Assembly: GCA_019694655.1 (NCBI GenBank)
Contig: JAIBBN010000015.1
Location: 1 to 64,000 of the forward strand
Source of the DNA: Leptospirales bacterium
Lineage (GTDB): Bacteria > Spirochaetota > Leptospiria > Leptospirales > Leptonemataceae
Length of the DNA stretch: 64,000 bases
Direction of reading: 5' to 3'
The position numbers were made by a program, and so were the translations under genes. The notes under the pieces are model-generated. The model did not search any database and was not told the origin of the DNA. It saw only the letters and a list, made by a program, of their open reading frames with translations. Positions 1-8,112 of this stretch are shown here, piece by piece (position 1 is the stretch's first letter; every line of letters starts with the position of its first letter).

Positions 1-9
1 ATATTCCTA

Positions 10-26
10 GTCCCTGCTGTAGGGAC
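10..26 (-). terminator. Small stem-loop downstream of the methyltransferase gene
   Basis: A perfect 6-bp inverted repeat (GTCCCT / AGGGAC) with a 5-base loop lies 49 bases beyond the stop codon of the minus-strand methyltransferase gene. No clear T-run follows on the minus strand, so it may be a weak terminator, an mRNA-stabilising hairpin or chance. Confidence 0.2.
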
Positions 27-74
27 CGGCCTTCGGCAGCTCAGTGAGTGTCCGCTATCGTGGCGATGGCCTCG

Positions 75-758
75 CTACAGCTGAATATAGCTGATGTGCG
101 GCTCAAAGGGAAATGACTGCAAACTGTAATCCCGCAGATCCAGAATCTCTAGCAAGGCGGCAGTCTCCCCTGGCCATTTCGGATCATTCAATTCATCAAA
201 AGCAACTATGGCGCCTTTTGGCATGCGCGGAAGAAAGTGCTGCAGAGCAATTTTCGTGGGCTCATAGATATCGAAATCAAGGTATAGCAGCGATACCAGA
301 AGATGTGGATTTGTGCTTAAATATTCCGGAATCGTCCTGGTTGCGTCTCCTTTAACGAGAATGATTTTCTCCTGGTGACTTAGGAGGCGGGTGCTATTGA
401 AGTCCGCAATGCATTCCTGAATTTCAGCAAAGGTATCGTACTTTGGATCAAGATGGCCGATTTTCGCTGCGGAAGCATTGCCGCCAAGATCTTCGTTGGC
501 AATGCTTGGAAAGCCTTCAAATGTATCAAAGCCAACAATTTTTCTAAGAAAATTGTATGGCTCAAGGCATTCGGCCAATTTTCCCCATGCAAGGACGCCG
601 GAACCAAGGTAAACCCCGCATTCTACAATCGACCCCTTTACCGTCTGGGACATCTTGAATAGCTCATATTGAACAAGGAGTCGTGCAAGTTCATGCCGTC
701 TGATATATTTTGTGAAGGTCAATATTTGTTGCGATGTCATTGGCGTGTTTTGAGGCAT
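75..758 (-). CDS. TylF/MycF-like class I SAM-dependent methyltransferase
   Basis: The 227-residue protein has the glycine-rich SAM site VECGVYLGSG at about residues 45-54, followed by GFDTFEGFP at 76-84, the arrangement found in TylF/MycF-type sugar O-methyltransferases. An acidic DFDIYEP segment and a later FDE motif fit the metal-binding acids of that family. A GGAG ribosome-binding site stands 8 bases before the ATG. The gene is the last one visible in the polysaccharide operon, 49 bases after a glycosyltransferase. It is therefore inferred to methylate a sugar of the surface glycan. The exact acceptor cannot be told. Family assignment is fairly sure and the substrate is unknown. Confidence 0.75.
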   Translation of the reverse strand: MPQNTPMTSQQILTFTKYIRRHELARLLVQYELFKMSQTVKGSIVECGVYLGSGVLAWGKLAECLEPYNFLRKIVGFDTFEGFPSIANEDLGGNASAAKIGHLDPKYDTFAEIQECIADFNSTRLLSHQEKIILVKGDATRTIPEYLSTNPHLLVSLLYLDFDIYEPTKIALQHFLPRMPKGAIVAFDELNDPKWPGETAALLEILDLRDYSLQSFPFEPHISYIQL

Positions 759-807
759 TGGAATTGCTCCGAAATACTTACATTCGCGCAGCGGGCCAGG
801 AAAGCAG

Positions 808-1773
808 TCAGGATTTGTCTGGCGAGCTTGTTTGTTCAGGTCGTATTATCCCCTGGGCCAGACCCGTGACTGGCTGCTGCAAATAATCATGAAAATTGCG
901 CAACTCGCCATACTCACTGGAATCTTCGAACGCTCTCTTGATTTTCCACATATCGCTCTCATGCCACGAACCGGCGAAGTGCAGGAAGTAATTGGACTGA
1001 AGGGCGGCTTGAATGCACTGAATTATCAGGCGATTGTCCTCTCGGCCGGAAGAATAAAGAAAGGGATAATTCCACGCCATTTCATAGACCCAGATGGCTT
1101 GAAACCTGTAGTCGAGCCAATTGACCGGACCGGCGCTTTGGATTTCAAAATTTATATGCGTTTGGTCCCCGCCTCCCGTCACTGATTGTACATTGCGATC
1201 GTACTGCATGAACCAGTTCTCCATGCATTCGGCATGAAATCCGGGGTTGAACAAAATCAGACCCATGCAGGCCTCGTCCTCTTGTGGCGGCAATTTATGG
1301 TAGCCGTACAGTTGCTCGAGGGACATAAATAGGGCTGAATCTAGCGGATAGCTGCTGCTGTAATGTGTATGACGGAGAAACGCCAATCGCCGCTGGACGA
1401 GGTGAAGCGGAAATGGCAATCCGCTTCGAATAGAAACCAATCCAATTTGACCCGGTTTGGTGAAATCAAATATGTTTGGCGCAAACGGATTAATAAGTAT
1501 ATCTGTGTCCAAATAGCAGACGTTTCCACCGCCTAGATTCGCTTCGAGCAAACGATGTCCGATCAACATCTTCTGCCAGGTCGCTTTTTTCCAGCGGGGG
1601 TGGTCTCGGGGTATCAAGTCTTCATCAAAGGCAATTAAGCCGAGGTCATATCGCTCGCAGTATTCCAGCCAGGCAGGCGAAGCGTAGAGCCGCCATGCAT
1701 CGAAGTATTTCTGTCCAATTGCAATGGTGCAAATCAGATCGCCGCCGATCCCCGGTTGGCGCAGGATTTTCAT
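808..1773 (-). CDS. Putative glycosyltransferase with a DxD motif
   Basis: The 321-residue protein carries a hydrophobic strand ending in the acidic triplet DTD at residues 89-91 (CYLDTDI), as in nucleotide-sugar-dependent glycosyltransferases that bind a divalent metal. Downstream residues (NPGFHAE, then GGGDQTHIN) resemble the acceptor-side region of GT-A enzymes. The open frame continues upstream to 2085, but that part overlaps the SDR gene. The ATG at 1773 is preferred because it overlaps the SDR stop by one base (TAATG), giving translational coupling. It is the only recognisable glycosyltransferase in the visible part of the locus. Donor and acceptor sugars are not predictable. Confidence 0.65.
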   Translation of the reverse strand: MKILRQPGIGGDLICTIAIGQKYFDAWRLYASPAWLEYCERYDLGLIAFDEDLIPRDHPRWKKATWQKMLIGHRLLEANLGGGNVCYLDTDILINPFAPNIFDFTKPGQIGLVSIRSGLPFPLHLVQRRLAFLRHTHYSSSYPLDSALFMSLEQLYGYHKLPPQEDEACMGLILFNPGFHAECMENWFMQYDRNVQSVTGGGDQTHINFEIQSAGPVNWLDYRFQAIWVYEMAWNYPFLYSSGREDNRLIIQCIQAALQSNYFLHFAGSWHESDMWKIKRAFEDSSEYGELRNFHDYLQQPVTGLAQGIIRPEQTSSPDKS

Positions 1774-2573
1774 TACCAGGCGCTCCAGCCGCCGTCGAGC
1801 GCTAGATTCTGTCCGGTTACATAGGAGGAAAGATCGCTCGCCAGATAAGCGATCGTTCCCATGATATCGGACTCGTCTGCCATACGGCGAAGTGGCGTGC
1901 GCGCCACATATCTTTCGACAAATTCGAGTGGTTGATTTCTCAAAAAGCCTCCTGGTGAAACAGCGTTCACCCTGATCTCTGGCGCAAGCGTCGTTGCCAG
2001 CCAGCGAGTGAGCTGTATTAGCCCGCCTTTTGATGCGGCATAGGCTGCCGGATTTCCCATCGTCGTTCCGTCGTAGAGCTTCCAATCAGGCCCGAGGTGT
2101 CCGTAAAGTGATGCAACATTGACAATTACGCCGCGCCCGGACCGACGCAGACTTGGCGCCAGACCCTGGCACAATTCAAAGGCGGCGGTCAGATTTACTT
2201 CAATTGCCCTTCGCCAGGTGGCAACGCTCTGTTTTTCGAAGGGCTCTACCCAGCCGCTGAGATTTGAATCACCTACGAATGCAGCATTGTTAATGAGTAC
2301 ATCCAACGGGGAGTCAAAGCCGATGACTAAAGTAATAAGGCGTTTCCGATCAGCTTCGACCTCAAGATCGCATTCAATAACCTGCGTCTTTTCGACTGCT
2401 TCGCCCAGCCGATCCAGGGTACGCGAGAAATCGGCGCCGGGTCGATCTACAAGCTGCAGAGTCGCGCCTTGGCCCGCCAGCATCTCTGCAATTGCCCCGC
2501 CCAGTACGCCAGCTGCTCCAGTCAGCAGAACGCGGCGGCCGAGGAGCGAGGAGAGAGACAAGAGGGCGCTCAT
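1773..2573 (-). CDS. Short-chain dehydrogenase/reductase of the nonulosonate cluster (PtmA-like)
   Basis: This is a classical SDR of 266 residues. The NAD(P) site TGAAGVLGGAIA is at 18-29, NNAA at 95-98, the catalytic serine near 155 and YxxxK (Tyr178, Lys182) follow in order. It overlaps the preceding CMP-sugar synthetase gene by 4 bases (ATGA) and the following glycosyltransferase gene by one base. Campylobacter jejuni places the SDR gene ptmA beside the CMP-legionaminate synthetase gene ptmB in the same way, which suggests a role in supplying or modifying the nonulosonic acid. The assignment to PtmA rests on context as much as on sequence, because SDRs are hard to separate by eye. Confidence 0.7.
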   Translation of the reverse strand: MSALLSLSSLLGRRVLLTGAAGVLGGAIAEMLAGQGATLQLVDRPGADFSRTLDRLGEAVEKTQVIECDLEVEADRKRLITLVIGFDSPLDVLINNAAFVGDSNLSGWVEPFEKQSVATWRRAIEVNLTAAFELCQGLAPSLRRSGRGVIVNVASLYGHLGPDWKLYDGTTMGNPAAYAASKGGLIQLTRWLATTLAPEIRVNAVSPGGFLRNQPLEFVERYVARTPLRRMADESDIMGTIAYLASDLSSYVTGQNLALDGGWSAW

Positions 2574-3274
2574 TCAGTTGTTCCCTGACAGTTGAAGAGA
2601 CAATTAGCGATTGCAAAATCCAGGGGCGTATCTATATCAATTGCGCGCTCGGCCGGAACCTCAATGGCTTCGACTCTGCCGGAAAAAAGACCCGGCGAAT
2701 TCAGTACATAGCCTGGCCGCGCAACATAGACCACGGTCGTAATATCGAAAACAGCAGGAGCATCCTGGCGTCTGCTAATCTGACTGATCGGCGGATTCAC
2801 AAGTCCAACGGCTCCGTCTGCTTTTGCAACGACCATATTAAAGTAGGGACTTCTATGCGCCGGAGTCATTGCAAGAACAAGGTCCGCAGTCCCATTGCCA
2901 AATTTGCTCAGGGCTCGCTGAATATCCTGCGGAATTCTCAAAGGTGAAGTCGCTGGGGCCACTACCAGCGCATCTGGAAGCCTGCCTTCACTCGAACTAA
3001 GAAACCGAAGTGCGTGCCGCCAAACTTCCCACTCCGGCGAATGATCCTGGGCGAGTTCGGTCGGCCGCATAAAAGGCGACTCGGCCCCGGCGTCGCGCGC
3101 TGCTGCTGCGATCTCTTCTGAGTCTGTTGAGATGAGAACACGACGTATTGATTCCGTTTGCATAAGATGACGGACAGCAAGACCAACCAATGTTTCGCCG
3201 CCCAGGCGACGTAGATTCTTGCCGGGTAAACCGCGCGAACCACCGCGAGCACATATAAGGCCAACCGCATCCAT
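2570..3274 (-). CDS. CMP-nonulosonic acid synthetase (NeuA/PtmB/LegF-like)
   Basis: The protein of 234 residues opens with the nucleotide-binding signature ARGGSRGLPGKN at residues 9-20, typical of CMP-sialate and CMP-legionaminate synthetases. VAPATSPLR and a DIDTPLDF tail follow, as in that family. The enzyme joins CTP to the free nine-carbon sugar to give the CMP-activated donor. The open frame extends to 3478, but that part overlaps the Gfo/Idh gene. The ATG at 3274 places the signature at the usual distance from the start. The start lies 13 bases after the stop of the Gfo/Idh gene. Given the Leg genes around it, CMP-legionaminate or a derivative is the likely product. Confidence 0.85.
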   Translation of the reverse strand: MDAVGLICARGGSRGLPGKNLRRLGGETLVGLAVRHLMQTESIRRVLISTDSEEIAAAARDAGAESPFMRPTELAQDHSPEWEVWRHALRFLSSSEGRLPDALVVAPATSPLRIPQDIQRALSKFGNGTADLVLAMTPAHRSPYFNMVVAKADGAVGLVNPPISQISRRQDAPAVFDITTVVYVARPGYVLNSPGLFSGRVEAIEVPAERAIDIDTPLDFAIANCLFNCQGTTE

Positions 3275-3287
3275 GGATACCACCGCT

Positions 3288-4304
3288 TCAGACCGCGTCA
3301 AGTGTTGCAGGTGAGATTCGCTGGCCAGTCTCTGCAGACTTGCGCGCGGCCTCCACGTAGCATAAGGCGCGAACTCCGTCATCCAGTCCAGGCTTGGCGT
3401 CCTCCCCTTTTTTGATCGATTCGAGTAGAGCTCGCCACTCAGCTCGATATGACCCGTCAGCGTCTTGCTCGCCAGCATAAACAGTTTTCCAACCCGCGGC
3501 GTCTTCGCTTCTTTCTACACGATCGCTTACGGCATTCCAGCGAAGCGATCCATATTCGCCGATAGCCAGACACATGCGAGCAGGAGTTCGTTGAAGGAAA
3601 TCCAGATTGAGAGAAATCAGAGTTTGTTGCATATCGCCTGAGGAGTGTGTCACGGCAACCAAGCTAGCGCAATCCTCAACGTTGATTTGTAAATCACTCA
3701 AATGAGCCGAATAAGATTGAATCCATGCGAATTCGCCAAAAATCCAGCGCAAATAGTCCAGCTCATGACTAAGCTCGAGTAGCGCACCGCCGCCCAGTTC
3801 ACTTCTCGCACTCACGGATTGGCGGTAGTCGCGCCCTGGCCGCCAGGATGGGAGCCATTGACCGACCGAGGCTTGGACGAAACGAACCTTACCAATTTCA
3901 GATGAATCAATAAGTTTTTTGAACTCCTGTAGTGCGGTACTGTAACGCAAATTGTATCCTAATTGTGCTATTCTTCCTCCCGCCCGAAGCGATCTTTCAA
4001 TTTTCCGACCGCTTTCCGAATCGGCAGCCAGAGGTTTTTCAATCAGAAAGTTCGTTTCGGATGGCAAGAGACATTCTATAGCCGCACAATGCATGGTTGC
4101 GGGGCCACAAACAACGGTTAGCTGAGGCTTGAAGGCGCAAGCATCGGAATAGGAATTGAGCAGGCCATTGCTTTCGGATGGCGGCTCATATGCTGTGTCG
4201 CGCCTCAAGACTCGAATGTCGGCTTGCGGCAACAAGCTGCGCGCGATCCGCAGATGGCGTGCACCAATGCTGCCGTATCCGGCTATAACTATCCGTTCAA
4301 TCAC
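3288..4304 (-). CDS. Gfo/Idh/MocA-family oxidoreductase of the nonulosonate cluster
   Basis: The 338-residue protein has an N-terminal Rossmann motif GYGSIG at residues 9-14 and the family's catalytic-lysine motif EKPLA, followed by a long beta-sheet domain as in NAD(P)-dependent sugar dehydrogenases. A GTG start at 4304 overlaps the hisH-like stop by four bases (GTGA). Longer upstream starts would run inside hisH. A Gfo/Idh-like gene (ptmF) also sits in the C. jejuni legionaminate region, so a role in making or modifying an amino-sugar precursor is plausible. Substrate and direction of the reaction are unknown. Two further Gfo/Idh paralogues lie at 13116-15000. Confidence 0.7.
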   Translation of the reverse strand: MIERIVIAGYGSIGARHLRIARSLLPQADIRVLRRDTAYEPPSESNGLLNSYSDACAFKPQLTVVCGPATMHCAAIECLLPSETNFLIEKPLAADSESGRKIERSLRAGGRIAQLGYNLRYSTALQEFKKLIDSSEIGKVRFVQASVGQWLPSWRPGRDYRQSVSARSELGGGALLELSHELDYLRWIFGEFAWIQSYSAHLSDLQINVEDCASLVAVTHSSGDMQQTLISLNLDFLQRTPARMCLAIGEYGSLRWNAVSDRVERSEDAAGWKTVYAGEQDADGSYRAEWRALLESIKKGEDAKPGLDDGVRALCYVEAARKSAETGQRISPATLDAV

Positions 4305-4945
4305 TGTAAGAAATTCTTGAGGATGCTTAGCCCTACAGAGCCGCTCTTTTCTGGATGAAACTGGCATCCCGTTACGTTGTTCCTTTTGACAACCCCGGCA
4401 ACCGAATGCCCGCCATAATTTGCATCAGCCAATCGGTCTGAAGGATGGACTGGCATTGCCATAAATGAATGCACAAAATAGACAGAGTCGCCGGGTTTGA
4501 CCTCTGCCAGCGAAGTGTCGCGCCAGGGGGGCGAATTTGTGGCTGGGTAGAGTGCGCTCCAACCTATATGCGGTATCCTTTGAGAGGAACCATCCGTTGT
4601 CACTGAAGGTACAGGCGCTACGCGACCGGGAATGAGCGCCAGGCCTTTATGCAGACCGAACTCTTCGCTTTCCTCAAATAGCATTTGCATGCCCAGACAT
4701 ATGCCAAGCAATGGAGCGCCGCTACGTGCGGCTTCCAATATTGGTTCAAAAAGTTGAAGCGAACGCAGAACATTCATCGCAGCGCCAAACGCCCCAACTC
4801 CGGGGAGCACCAATCGGCGCGCTCTGCAAATAATTTCGGCATCCGATGATAAAGTGACGCGTGCGCCGAAATGCTCGAAGCCCCGTTGGACGCTGAGTAA
4901 ATTCCCTACTCCGTAGTCAATGATGACCACTTCATTCGATTGCAT
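4301..4945 (-). CDS. HisH-like glutamine amidotransferase subunit (polysaccharide paralogue)
   Basis: The 214-residue class I glutaminase has the nucleophile in GICLGMQ (Cys83) and the HPE pair His197/Glu199 near its C-terminus, so the triad is complete. Its genes lie between a HisF-like protein and an N-acetyl-sugar amidotransferase, not among histidine genes. In such clusters HisH releases ammonia from glutamine for the sugar amidotransferase (known for PseA/WbpG systems). Two consecutive ATGs at 4948 and 4945 could both start it. Either overlaps the HisF-like gene by 14-17 bases. It should not be taken as the cell's histidine-pathway HisH without a search for a second copy. Confidence 0.85.
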   Translation of the reverse strand: MQSNEVVIIDYGVGNLLSVQRGFEHFGARVTLSSDAEIICRARRLVLPGVGAFGAAMNVLRSLQLFEPILEAARSGAPLLGICLGMQMLFEESEEFGLHKGLALIPGRVAPVPSVTTDGSSQRIPHIGWSALYPATNSPPWRDTSLAEVKPGDSVYFVHSFMAMPVHPSDRLADANYGGHSVAGVVKRNNVTGCQFHPEKSGSVGLSILKNFLQ

Positions 4946-5717
4946 CATCGTACCTTCGAACCCGAATCCCCGCTTCTTGTGCAGTGCGGCGAACATCACT
5001 CACTCTTGCGCGACCGTAGTGAAGGATATCGGCAAAAGCGACCGCACTGACATTCTCGGCGGCAGCAGCAATGATATCCTCTGTTCTTCCCATGCCGCCG
5101 CTGGCGATGACCGGCACGGAAACGCGGCCGGTTACTGCTTTCAATAAAGGCAAATCAAAGCCGCGCCGCGTTCCTTCGCGGTCCACAGAAGTGAGCAGGA
5201 TCTCCCCGGCCCCAAGGGCAGTGGCTTCCTCCACCCAGGAAACTACATCGCGACCGGTGCGTTCACGACCGTTGTCCGTGTAAGCTTCCCACTGATCAGC
5301 GGCCTGCTGTTTTGCTTCCACAGAAAGCACCACGCACTGGCTGCCAAAGGTCTCGGCAAGCTGACGGATAAGATTCGGATTGCTGATCGCCGCAGTATTG
5401 ACGGCAACTTTGTCTGCACCTGATCGGAGCAGGGATCTTGCATCCTCAACGGCGCGAATACCCCCGCCGACGGTCATGGGGACAAAAATGTCCCTTGCCG
5501 CCTCTCGGACAATATCCGACAGGTGATTCCTGCCGTACAAGCTTGCCACGCAGTCCATATACAGCAATTCGTCTGCACCCTGGAGGTAGTACTTGATGGC
5601 ATATTCGTTCGGCGGGCCGATAACTCGCAATCCTTCAAGGTGAACCCCTTTAATTAGATTGGGGCCCTTGATGTCCAGTCGAGCAATCAGTCGCAAATTC
5701 GCGCCACTTTCACTCAT
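4932..5717 (-). CDS. HisF-like ammonia-channel subunit (polysaccharide paralogue)
   Basis: The 261-residue (beta/alpha)8 barrel resembles HisF: RLDIKG near residue 15 carries the first catalytic Asp equivalent, VGGGI is at 83-87, and TSVDREGTRRGFD is the phosphate-loop side. At the position of the second HisF catalytic Asp (Asp130 of the histidine enzyme; motif IDAK) this protein has Glu134 (VEAK). That fits a paralogue that passes ammonia to a partner instead of closing the imidazole ring. The gene starts 24 bases after the sugar amidotransferase stop and overlaps hisH. The three probably form one amidotransferase complex that acts on the nonulosonic acid. Confidence 0.85.
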   Translation of the reverse strand: MSESGANLRLIARLDIKGPNLIKGVHLEGLRVIGPPNEYAIKYYLQGADELLYMDCVASLYGRNHLSDIVREAARDIFVPMTVGGGIRAVEDARSLLRSGADKVAVNTAAISNPNLIRQLAETFGSQCVVLSVEAKQQAADQWEAYTDNGRERTGRDVVSWVEEATALGAGEILLTSVDREGTRRGFDLPLLKAVTGRVSVPVIASGGMGRTEDIIAAAAENVSAVAFADILHYGRARVSDVRRTAQEAGIRVRRYDDAIE

Positions 5718-5741
5718 TTTAGAAGAAGCTTCATTCGTTGT

Positions 5742-7052
5742 TCAGTCAATTGGATAGCGAAGTTTCCAAGCGTCTCCTTCGGCAACCCATAAGTGCGGAG
5801 AGCGAAATTGATCAGCCAGGCGCAAGAAATACTCTCGATCCATTAGCGGACGCTCAAACATTCTGCTAGCTTCCGGGAATTCGCGCTCCGGAATACTCAA
5901 ATATTGATATAGCTCGTTTTCAAAGCGAGCCGGAAATTCATGATCGAAGCGGCGTACCAGCGCCGCGCCCTCTTCGCGCGTAATGTCGCCTGATCGGATT
6001 TCCTGTGCGGCGTCATAAGTTGCGCGACCGATTCCAAATTTGACGCCCGTAGTGTAATAGTGCAAATCATCGATCCGATCATCAATGCTGTTGTATTTTG
6101 AATAAGTTCCTGGAGTCCTCTCGGGGGATGCCGCAAATCCGCCATGCTCTACAGCGTAGTAGTAGCAACTCTGAGGATGCCACTTCAGGTAATAGCCAAG
6201 ATAGTGGACTTCAACGCCCGTTCTGTTCAAATGCTCCGGATTGGCTGGGAGGTACGGTTGAAGATCATTTTGATCGACACCAAATTGGGTCTTCAGATCC
6301 GCAACGGATACTCCGCCCAAGAATATCGATGCCTGATTCTCCGCGCTAAAGTAGGACCAATCTCGTTTGGCGGTTTCTGTGTCGCCAATCGGATTTCCAT
6401 ATTCTGCTTCGTTTTCACCAAAAAAAACAAGAGGGATATTGAAAAGCAGCGCCATCTTAGGCGCCAGCGATTTCTGCCCGAACATGAAGGCCTGAAAGGG
6501 ATGAAAAAGCAGCTCAGTCGAAAGTCGAGTTAGCAGACGGTGGATTCGACCATTTGGCGTCATGAGATAGTTGTCGTGACCAGCATGAATCCATGATTGA
6601 AAATTTCTCCACCCCCATTCAGTGTAGACATGCGGAGCCCATGTTACCGTTAGCGGATGCATGCCATAGTTATGCTTGAGTACATGCGAGGCATAGAAGC
6701 TGTCTTTTCCGCCGGAGCCAGGGACGATGCAGTCGTACGATCCATCCGATTTGCGGTGGCGGTCGCATAACTCTTTTAGCTGCTGCTCGCGAAGATTCCA
6801 GTCAATGGCGTAGCGCTTGCGCTCAGCAAAATTGCAAGCATCGCAAATACCGTGCATGTCAAAATTGATAGTCGCTTTTCGAGATTCTTTTGTATGCTTG
6901 TATTCGACTGCGGAATTTGGCCGCTGATTGGAAATGACGCACTTTTTGCAGTAGGAGACAGTCTGCGGCAGCCCGTAGAGCGTGCGCGGATTCGGGTTAT
7001 CTCGGGAGTATTCCGTCCTGTCAGTGACTGCGGGGTATTTCATCAATTCCAT
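5742..7052 (-). CDS. N-acetyl sugar amidotransferase (PseA/WbpG/PtmG family)
   Basis: The 436-residue protein has a four-cysteine metal site (C35xxC38, C70xxC73) and an ATP-pyrophosphatase loop PGSGGKDS at 111-118, the hallmark of PseA/WbpG amidotransferases. These enzymes use ammonia from a HisH-HisF pair to turn an acetamido group of a nonulosonic acid into an acetamidino group. Both partner genes follow directly. The ATG at 7052 is chosen because an AAGGAG site stands 9 bases upstream. An ATG at 7043 that shares its A with the upstream stop is the alternative. With the legionaminate genes nearby, a legionaminic-acid acetamidino derivative is the likely product. Confidence 0.88.
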   Translation of the reverse strand: MELMKYPAVTDRTEYSRDNPNPRTLYGLPQTVSYCKKCVISNQRPNSAVEYKHTKESRKATINFDMHGICDACNFAERKRYAIDWNLREQQLKELCDRHRKSDGSYDCIVPGSGGKDSFYASHVLKHNYGMHPLTVTWAPHVYTEWGWRNFQSWIHAGHDNYLMTPNGRIHRLLTRLSTELLFHPFQAFMFGQKSLAPKMALLFNIPLVFFGENEAEYGNPIGDTETAKRDWSYFSAENQASIFLGGVSVADLKTQFGVDQNDLQPYLPANPEHLNRTGVEVHYLGYYLKWHPQSCYYYAVEHGGFAASPERTPGTYSKYNSIDDRIDDLHYYTTGVKFGIGRATYDAAQEIRSGDITREEGAALVRRFDHEFPARFENELYQYLSIPEREFPEASRMFERPLMDREYFLRLADQFRSPHLWVAEGDAWKLRYPID

Positions 7053-8110
7053 GAATCCAGGCTCCTTCGTTGCCGCGTATCGCTCGCTTCCCCGGCCCTT
7101 CGCAAGTCCTCTGGCGCACCAACGTCAAGCCACGGCTCGTGCATTGGGTAGGCGACCGTTCTCTGTCCTTTGGACCGCAGGCGCTCGAAGAGTGTCGGCA
7201 TATCGCAGCGCTCATTCGGAAGAACTTCATCGAGGGCCGCCGGCTCAAGAGCGTAGACGCCGGCATTTACGTGTGTGCGATGGAGCGGCTTTTCCTCAAA
7301 TCCGGTAATCTCGACGCCTTCGGTTTGGACTACGCCAAACGGATGCTGCCACTCATGGAGGCGCACTGCCATAGTCGCACAAGCACCATACCGGCTGTGG
7401 AAGGCGAGTAGCTCGCCGTATTGAATATCAGTAAGTACATCGCCATTGGTTACAAGAAAAGGCATATCTGGACGTGGAGCAAGGAGACTGAGCGCACCGG
7501 CCGTGCCCATTGGTCTTTCCTCGCGAAGGTAGTCAATTTGAACTCCCCAACGTTCGCCGTTCTGGAAGTATTCTTCGATCATGTGGCCCAGATACTGAAT
7601 TGCCAGAACGAAACGAACGAACCCCTCGCCTCGAGCGCGGTCGATAATGTGCTCGAGCATAGGCTTCCCTGCCACAGGCAGGAGCGGCTTCGGACAGGTT
7701 TCGGTATGCGGTCGAAGCCTTGTCCCTAAGCCGCCAGCCATTATGATCACGATGTTGCTTCGCTCCGGCCCCGCCGCGACCTCGTCCCAAAGGTGCAGAC
7801 CAACGACCCTGTGTAATCCATCAACAATAGGTACTTGTTGTATTTTATTGACATGCATTAGCTGATTGACCACTTCATGGCCCACTTCTGGCGGCACGAC
7901 AAATGGCTTTCTGTGAAGTACAGACTCGATCGGGTCTGCTACGGTAACTCCGCGTAACATTCCTCTGCGGATGTCGCCGTCAGATACTGTACCCTCCAAT
8001 TTATCACTTTCAGATACGACGAGGACAATCTTCAAACCGCTTTCATTCAGGCTTCTAACAGCGTCCCCCACCGTTGTCGCCAGTGTCAGTCTGCACTTCT
8101 TCCAGTCCAT
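7043..8110 (-). CDS. CBS-domain nucleotidyltransferase (PtmE-like, GDP-amino-sugar forming)
   Basis: Two CBS repeats fill residues 1-115 (GTVSDGDIRRG is near 40-50). They are followed by a sugar-1-phosphate nucleotidyltransferase domain with AGGLGTRLRP at 125-134 and the lysine-bearing PKPLLPV. The CBS plus nucleotidyltransferase fusion is that of C. jejuni PtmE, a glucosamine-1-phosphate guanylyltransferase that starts the GDP-based legionaminate pathway. ATG at 8110 is used, and a TTG two codons upstream overlaps the neuC-like stop. If the homology holds, this organism builds the sugar on GDP, not on UDP. The base preference itself cannot be read by eye. Confidence 0.8.
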   Translation of the reverse strand: MDWKKCRLTLATTVGDAVRSLNESGLKIVLVVSESDKLEGTVSDGDIRRGMLRGVTVADPIESVLHRKPFVVPPEVGHEVVNQLMHVNKIQQVPIVDGLHRVVGLHLWDEVAAGPERSNIVIIMAGGLGTRLRPHTETCPKPLLPVAGKPMLEHIIDRARGEGFVRFVLAIQYLGHMIEEYFQNGERWGVQIDYLREERPMGTAGALSLLAPRPDMPFLVTNGDVLTDIQYGELLAFHSRYGACATMAVRLHEWQHPFGVVQTEGVEITGFEEKPLHRTHVNAGVYALEPAALDEVLPNERCDMPTLFERLRSKGQRTVAYPMHEPWLDVGAPEDLRRAGEASDTRQRRSLDSWN

Positions 8111-8112
8111 AC

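Noticed and set aside
1774-2085. Upstream extension of the glycosyltransferase frame to 2085
   Set aside because: It lies wholly inside the SDR gene in another frame, and its residues resemble no family. The ATG at 1773 is coupled to the SDR stop.
3275-3478. Extension of the CMP-sugar synthetase to 3478
   Set aside because: The extra 68 residues overlap the Gfo/Idh gene and place the nucleotide-binding signature too far from the start.
4950-4985. tRNA-like run near TTCGAACCCGAATCC
   Set aside because: No acceptor stem or cloverleaf could be formed around it, and it is inside the start of the hisH frame and the end of the hisF gene.
4301-5717. HisH and HisF as the histidine-biosynthesis enzymes
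   Set aside because: No other histidine gene is near, they flank a PseA-type amidotransferase, and HisF lacks an expected Asp.
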